From contig NZ_CP082284.1 of assembly GCF_019880225.1 (NCBI RefSeq), positions 2,480,001 to 2,544,000 of the forward strand: 64,000 nt of DNA, read 5' to 3'. Below, one piece after another: positions 59,489-64,000 of this stretch (position 1 is the stretch's first letter; every line of letters starts with the position of its first letter). This DNA is from Halobaculum rubrum (lineage in GTDB: Archaea; Halobacteriota; Halobacteria; Halobacteriales; Haloferacaceae). The position numbers and the translations under genes were made by a program. Below the pieces are notes generated by a model that was not told the DNA's origin, did not search any database, and saw only the letters and a program-made list of their open reading frames with translations.

Positions 59489-59859
59489 CAACTCCCTTCG
59501 AGTTCGTCGACTCCGTTGAACTCCCGGTGGTTCGTCACGCCCCGTGGTCGAACAGCAGTTCGATAAGGGTGCTCGGCTCGATGAACGGCAGCGGTACACG
59601 AGCATTCGCGAGCGAAGCGAGGTGTTAGCCGCCGGAACGGAGTGAAACCCTGTGACGACGGTGTTTTGGCATCAACGGGTGGTACCGAGAGTCGACTGAC
59701 CGAGCGCAGCGGGTGAGAGCGGACCCCGGTAACGAAGGTTGCTCCGGTCGGTTCGCGACCGGTTCACCGCTTCCGTTCGCCGCCGGCGACGCGGTCACTG
59801 TCGGCTGTGACGGAACTGTCTTATAATATAGCCGGAAACACACGGGCGAATATCGTCGA
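59489..59859. other. Intergenic region downstream of the recombinase
   Basis: 371 bp. No tRNA, att repeat or gene recognised. The last 40 bp carry TTATAATATA (59821-59830), the promoter of the kinase at 59860. Confidence 0.5.
59821..59830 (+). promoter_or_regulatory. TATA-box promoter of the LOV-kinase gene
   Basis: TTATAATATA 30-39 nt before the ATG at 59860. Confidence 0.6.
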
Positions 59860-62127
59860 ATGAGCCCCACTCGTACATCGCCCCACGGTCAACTCGAGGA
59901 GATCCGGGTGCTCCACGTCGATGACGAGCCGGACTTCGCTGACTTGGTCGCCACCTTTCTCAGCCGTGAAGACGACCAGTTCGCCGTCGAGACAGCCCTC
60001 AGTGCCACTGAGGGGATCGAACATCTCGCTACCGAACGGGTGGACTGTGTCGTCTCCGACTACGATATGCCGGGCCGAAACGGGGTCGAGTTCCTCGAGG
60101 CCGTCCGCGAGGACCACCCCGAACTGCCGTTCATCCTCTACACCGGGAAGGGAAGCGAGGAGGTCGCCAGCGACGCGATCTCGGCGGGGGTCACCGATTA
60201 TCTGCAGAAAGAGAGCGGTACCGACCAATACGCCGTTCTGGCGAACCGGGTGCGAAACGCCGTCGAACGGTATCGTGCCGACCAGGAGCGCCACCGCCAG
60301 CAGGAAGCCATCGAGAGCGCACAGGAAGGCATCAGCATCCTCAGCACCGATAGCGAGTTCATCTACGTGAACCAGGCGTACGCGGACCTCTACGGCTACG
60401 AGCCCGAAGAGATGCTCGGCGAACACTGGGAACTGGTCTATCCCGATGACGAAGTGCCGTTTGCACGTGAGGAGATCGTCCCGACGGTTGCCGACGAGGG
60501 GTACTGGCACGGCGAAACCAGAGGACTCAGAGCGGACGGCACGACGTTCCCCGAAGATCACGTCGTCTCACGGACGCGGAACGAGGAACTGGTCTGCACG
60601 GTACGCGACCTGAGTGATCGCCGCGAACGCGAGACGGAACTCCGGACGAAGATCCGTGCGATGGACGAAGCGCCCGTCGGTATCACGATCACCGATCCCG
60701 ATCAGGAGGACAATCCGGTCGTCTACATCAACGATCGATTCGAGGAACTGACAGGCTACGACCGTGATGACGTTATCGGACGGAACTGTCGCTTCCTTCA
60801 GGGGGACGACACTGCCGAGGAGCCGGTCGCTACGATGCGGGAGGCGATCGACGCTCAAGAGCCGGTCACGGTCGAACTCCTGAACTACCGGAAGGACGGC
60901 ACCGACTTCTGGAATCGCGTCTCGATCGCTCCCGTACATACCGAGGACGGGTCGGTCAGTCAGTACGTCGGATTCCAGCAGGACATCACCGAGCAGAGGC
61001 GACACGCCGAGCAGTTACAAGCGCTCCACGAACGAAATCGGATGCTGATGACCGTCGGTTCGAGCGACGAGATCGCCGACATCGGCGTTGCGGCGGCGAG
61101 CGAGATACTGGGACTGGACGCGTGTTCGATCCACCTGTACGATGCGGAGCAGTCCGGTCTCGTGCCGGTGGCCGCGACTGACACCCTGTCCGATCTCCTC
61201 GGCGAGGTACCACTGTTCACAGGCGGGGACAGTATCGCGTGGCGCGCGTACGAGCAGGGTGAGTCGCTTGCGATCGACGACGTACAGGACGACCCGGACA
61301 GGAAAAACCAGGAGACGCCGATGCGGAGCGAACTCTATCTCCCGCTTGGCGACCACGGGATTATGTTGGCCGGCTCTCCGGAACCGAATAGCTTCGACGA
61401 GCAGGAGTTCGTGCTCGGACAGATCTTGGCCGGGAACCTCACGTTGGCACTGGACCAGGTCAGACAGACCGACCAACTGCGTGCACACGAGGCGGAGTTG
61501 ATCCGCCAGAACGACCGGCTCGAGGAGTTCACCAGTATCGTCTCCCACGACCTCCGGAATCCACTGAGCGTGGCCGAAGGACACCTAGATCTCGTCCGAG
61601 AGGAGTATGAGAGCGAACTCTTGGACCCTATCGAACACGCGTTGGAACGAATAGACACCCTGATCACGGATCTCCGAACGCTGGCCCGTGAGGGCGAGAC
61701 GATCTCCGAGGTCGAATCGGTCGATATCGCGACGATAGCCGATAGTTGTTGGGCCAGCGTCGAGACGGCGGACGCCACGCTCGTCACGGACATCGATCGG
61801 AGAATCACTGCCGACAGGAGCCGCCTGAAGCAGGTGTTCGAGAACCTCGTTCGCAACGCGGTCGAGTACGGCGGTGCCGACGTGACCATCACCGTCGGGG
61901 AACTGGAGAACGGGTTCTATATCGAGGACGACGGACCGGGCATCCCCCCCGAGGAGCGTACCGATGTGTTCGAGACGGGGTATTCGACCAACGACGAGGG
62001 AACCGGGTTCGGACTGAGCATCGTCGAACAGATCGTTGCGGCCCACGACTGGGACATCCGTGTCGTCGACGGAACCGACGGCGGTGCACGGTTCGAGATC
62101 ACCGGCGTCGAACTCGTCGGTGAGTAG
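59860..62127 (+). CDS. LOV-domain hybrid histidine kinase (receiver-PAS-LOV-GAF-HisKA-HATPase)
   Basis: 755 aa. Receiver 15-130 (Asp67 in CVVSDYDMPG). PAS about 145-255. Second PAS about 260-375 is a LOV domain: GRNCRFLQGDD with Cys310, then NYRKDGTDFWN and a GFQQDITEQ end, the residues that bind FMN and form the photo-adduct. GAF about 385-525. HisKA with SHDLRNPLSV (about 535-600), HATPase DDGPGIPPEERTD and GFGLSIVEQ. Predicted blue-light or redox-sensing kinase. The only domain in the window with a full LOV signature. Confidence 0.9.
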   Translation: MSPTRTSPHGQLEEIRVLHVDDEPDFADLVATFLSREDDQFAVETALSATEGIEHLATERVDCVVSDYDMPGRNGVEFLEAVREDHPELPFILYTGKGSEEVASDAISAGVTDYLQKESGTDQYAVLANRVRNAVERYRADQERHRQQEAIESAQEGISILSTDSEFIYVNQAYADLYGYEPEEMLGEHWELVYPDDEVPFAREEIVPTVADEGYWHGETRGLRADGTTFPEDHVVSRTRNEELVCTVRDLSDRRERETELRTKIRAMDEAPVGITITDPDQEDNPVVYINDRFEELTGYDRDDVIGRNCRFLQGDDTAEEPVATMREAIDAQEPVTVELLNYRKDGTDFWNRVSIAPVHTEDGSVSQYVGFQQDITEQRRHAEQLQALHERNRMLMTVGSSDEIADIGVAAASEILGLDACSIHLYDAEQSGLVPVAATDTLSDLLGEVPLFTGGDSIAWRAYEQGESLAIDDVQDDPDRKNQETPMRSELYLPLGDHGIMLAGSPEPNSFDEQEFVLGQILAGNLTLALDQVRQTDQLRAHEAELIRQNDRLEEFTSIVSHDLRNPLSVAEGHLDLVREEYESELLDPIEHALERIDTLITDLRTLAREGETISEVESVDIATIADSCWASVETADATLVTDIDRRITADRSRLKQVFENLVRNAVEYGGADVTITVGELENGFYIEDDGPGIPPEERTDVFETGYSTNDEGTGFGLSIVEQIVAAHDWDIRVVDGTDGGARFEITGVELVGE

Positions 62128-62466
62128 TACACGTGCGTGCTCTCAGCGGTGGCGAGTCCCCTGTTCTACTGCGGCGATGAGATCCGACGGGGACGGAACC
62201 CCGGAACGTCCGGGGAGTAGGTCCGCCTACCGACCGTTTGCTGCGGTTGCTCGCGACGCTCGCTCCCTGGCAAGAGCTCGACCGGCAGCCTGCGAGCCTC
62301 CCTTCGGTCGGCTCGTTGCCTGCTCACTCGACCGTTCGCGGTTAGTGGCTCGGTTGTCAGCTTTACCACACGACACAGTGACACGTCGACGAGTTCAATC
62401 GAGCCGGCTAGCTTTTTGTCCGATGACGAGCGACTCGTAGTCAGGTCCCCGAGACCGAGATCGACA
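62128..62466. other. Intergenic region with a GC-rich hairpin
   Basis: 339 bp. Perfect hairpin CCCCGGA-ACG-TCCGGGG at 62199-62215, 70 nt after the kinase stop; may be a terminator or part of a small RNA. No gene seen; SD not obvious before 62467. Confidence 0.4.
62199..62215. repeat. Perfect 7-bp GC-rich hairpin
   Basis: CCCCGGA (62199-62205), ACG loop, TCCGGGG (62209-62215); no T-run follows, so a terminator role is uncertain. Confidence 0.6.
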
Positions 62467-63141
62467 ATGGAACTCGACAACTTCGTTTCACAGCACGCGC
62501 CCGGCGAAAGCGACGACCGCTTCGAGCTGGAGAACGGCAAGCTCCTCGACATCGACGTCGACGGCACGGTCCTCACGAAGGCCGGATCGATGATCGCGTA
62601 TCAGGGCGACCTCTCGTTCACCGGCAGGTCGTCGGCCGAGGGCGGACTGGGCGGCTTCATCAAATCGAAGGTGTCCGGCGAGGGGACGCCCGTCATGGAG
62701 GTGGAGGGGACGGGACACCTGTACGTCGCCGATCAAGAGAAGCAGATCCAAGTCCTCTCGCTGGCCGACGGCGAATCCATCTCGGTGAACGGGAACGACG
62801 TCCTCGCGTTCGAGGCGGCGGTCGACTACTCGATCTCGACGATCGGCAGCCTCGGAGGCGCCTCCGCGGCGGGGCTGACGAACGTCTTCCTCACCGGCCC
62901 CGGACTGATCGCGATCACGACCCACGGCGACCCGCTCGTGCTCGAACCGCCTGTGAAGACCGATCCGGACGCGACCGTCGCGTGGTCTGCCGACCTCTCG
63001 CCGGGTATCGAGACGAACCGCAGCCTGAGCGACGCGATCGGGCAGTCCTCCGGCGAGACGTACCAGATGGAGTTCACCGGCCAGAGCGGATTCGTCGTGA
63101 TCCAGCCGTTCGAGGAGCGCCCGCAGCACCACGAGGGCTGA
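62467..63141 (+). CDS. AIM24 family protein
   Basis: 224 aa, MELDNFVSQHAPGESDDRFE. The AIM24/TIGR00266 beta-helix fold can be recognised by VLTKAGSMIAYQGDLSF, VMEVEGTGHLYVADQEK, NVFLTGPGLIAITTHGD. Role of the family is not known (in mitochondria it supports cristae organisation). Starts at the ATG at 62467. Confidence 0.85.
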   Translation: MELDNFVSQHAPGESDDRFELENGKLLDIDVDGTVLTKAGSMIAYQGDLSFTGRSSAEGGLGGFIKSKVSGEGTPVMEVEGTGHLYVADQEKQIQVLSLADGESISVNGNDVLAFEAAVDYSISTIGSLGGASAAGLTNVFLTGPGLIAITTHGDPLVLEPPVKTDPDATVAWSADLSPGIETNRSLSDAIGQSSGETYQMEFTGQSGFVVIQPFEERPQHHEG

Positions 63142-63207
63142 TCCCCGTCGCCGGTTTGTTGCCCCTGTGACCCCGGAACCTTTGTCGGCCGCAGCCGAGT
63201 GGGCGGT

Positions 63208-63480
63208 GTGAACGTGCAGGTGTACGGTCCGCTCCGTTCGGCGACGGGATCGAAGACCGTCCGGGTCGGTCCCGACTCGCTGCCGGAGCACCCGACCGTC
63301 CGCGATGTCCTCGACGCGCTGTGTGCAGCCCACCCACGGACGGAGTCACACCTCAGCGACGGGGACGGGTCGTTGCGTCCGAGCGTCCGGGTGACCGTCG
63401 ACGGCGACCGGGCAGCTATCGACGACGACTGCCCGGCCGACGCGGAGGTGCGGGTGTTCCCCGCGATGCGCGGGGGGTAG
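63208..63480 (+). CDS. MoaD/ThiS-type ubiquitin-like protein (SAMP-like)
   Basis: 90 aa from a GTG at 63208 (VNVQVYGPLRSATGSKTV). Beta-grasp fold ending in the di-glycine PAMRGG required for adenylation and thiocarboxylation. Family members either carry sulfur for molybdopterin or are small archaeal modifiers (SAMPs) conjugated to proteins. GTG at 63199 is an alternative. Confidence 0.82.
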   Translation: MNVQVYGPLRSATGSKTVRVGPDSLPEHPTVRDVLDALCAAHPRTESHLSDGDGSLRPSVRVTVDGDRAAIDDDCPADAEVRVFPAMRGG

Positions 63481-63485
63481 TCGAC

Positions 63486-64000
63486 CTACAGTCCGTACTG
63501 TGTGCGGACGGGTTCCGCCAGTCCGACCTCCTCCAGCTTCTCCATCGGGACGAGCATGGAGAGCTGGACGACGCCCGGCAGCCGAGCGATCTCGACGCCA
63601 CCGGTGAACGTACAACGGCCGCGGATCTCCCCTTCGGTCATGTCGAGCAGGTCGCCCGCACGGTCGAAGGCGTTCTCGGTCGCGTCGTTGATCGTCGCGC
63701 CCGAGCCGACGACCTGGATCGGCGCGGCGTCGTGCAGTTCGTCCACGTCGTACTCGTCGGCGACGGCCTGCCCGGCCTCCCGCTCGTCGGCAGTGTACGG
63801 CTTCGCGATGTGCGGCAGGTCCGCCTCGTTGGGGAGCAGGATCGGCCCGCCCAGTTCGAGGTCCTTGATCACCTCGACCTCCAACTCGGTCCGTCCGCTC
63901 ACGTCTGTCGTGTGTAAGGAGAGCTCGCCGTCCCCCTGGTTCGCGTGGAGGTCCCCGACGTAGAGGCCGGCCCCCTCGACGCGGACCGGACAGATCAGCG
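63486..64000 (-). CDS. Acetamidase/formamidase family protein (3' part; gene runs off the right edge)
   Basis: About 171 codons within the window. Family segments: LYVGDLHANQGDGELSLHTT, IKDLELGGPILLPNE and the C-terminal SMLVPMEKLEEVGLAEPV. Hydrolyses formamide or short amides. The internal ATG/GTG at 63902 is not the true start, since the frame is open beyond it (reading ICPVRVEGAGLYVGDLHANQ) to the window end. N-terminus lies outside. Confidence 0.85.
   Translation of the reverse strand, partial: LICPVRVEGAGLYVGDLHANQGDGELSLHTTDVSGRTELEVEVIKDLELGGPILLPNEADLPHIAKPYTADEREAGQAVADEYDVDELHDAAPIQVVGSGATINDATENAFDRAGDLLDMTEGEIRGRCTFTGGVEIARLPGVVQLSMLVPMEKLEEVGLAEPVRTQYGL

Overview
The window is chromosomal DNA of a halophilic archaeon (class Halobacteria). 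The genome is GC-rich and the proteins are very acidic. Promoters are archaeal (TATA boxes 25-35 nt before mostly leaderless starts). Typical haloarchaeal families are present: Bat-type HTH_10 regulators, receiver/PAS/GAF histidine kinases, HalOD1 proteins, ADP-forming acetyl-CoA synthetase, tandem Usp proteins, and Tat and PGF-CTERM export signals. I cannot assign genus or species from sequence alone.

Layout. 0-11.2 kb holds core genes: a LOV-like Bat regulator, an SRPBCC protein, a CDC48-like AAA ATPase, phytoene synthase, an acetyl-CoA synthetase/phosphotransacetylase-like pair, and an endonuclease III. 11.5-16 kb is a three-gene exported cluster (Tat-PKD protein, CARDB/dockerin-like protein, PGF-CTERM protein). 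16-26 kb has two large hybrid kinases around metabolic genes (aldo/keto reductase, LLM-family flavin oxidoreductase). 26-34 kb is visibly richer in A/T and looks accessory. It holds a PAS/GAF/Bat regulator, a decayed ABC ATPase, an IS200/IS605-like relic, an MFS transporter, and an ApbE / His-Glu-rich / TSP3 / ferric-reductase-like redox module with its own winged-helix regulator. 34-42.4 kb has Usp, Bat, PRC-barrel, TraB-like, Hsp20, racemase, chemotaxis transducer and cold-shock genes.

42.6-54.2 kb is the most coherent functional locus, a sulfane-sulfur handling region. It has two TusA/DsrE pairs, a rhodanese-metallo-beta-lactamase fusion, a split YeeE/YedE transporter, thioredoxin, a TauE-type exporter with a 55-aa membrane partner, two paralogous tandem Usp proteins with CxxC, and two paralogous winged-helix regulators that share Cys-X5-Cys. 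Seven copies of one inverted repeat, GTATTG-N11-CAATAC with one or two mismatches, lie before six of these transcription units, several directly upstream of the TATA box. I propose this as a thiol- or persulfide-responsive regulon. It is the main discovery candidate in the window.

54.3-64 kb holds a HalOD1 pair, a CinA-like protein, a VOC dioxygenase-like protein, a tyrosine recombinase broken by one in-frame TAG, a LOV-type histidine kinase that keeps the photoactive cysteine, an AIM24 protein, a ubiquitin-like MoaD/SAMP protein and a truncated acetamidase/formamidase at the right edge.
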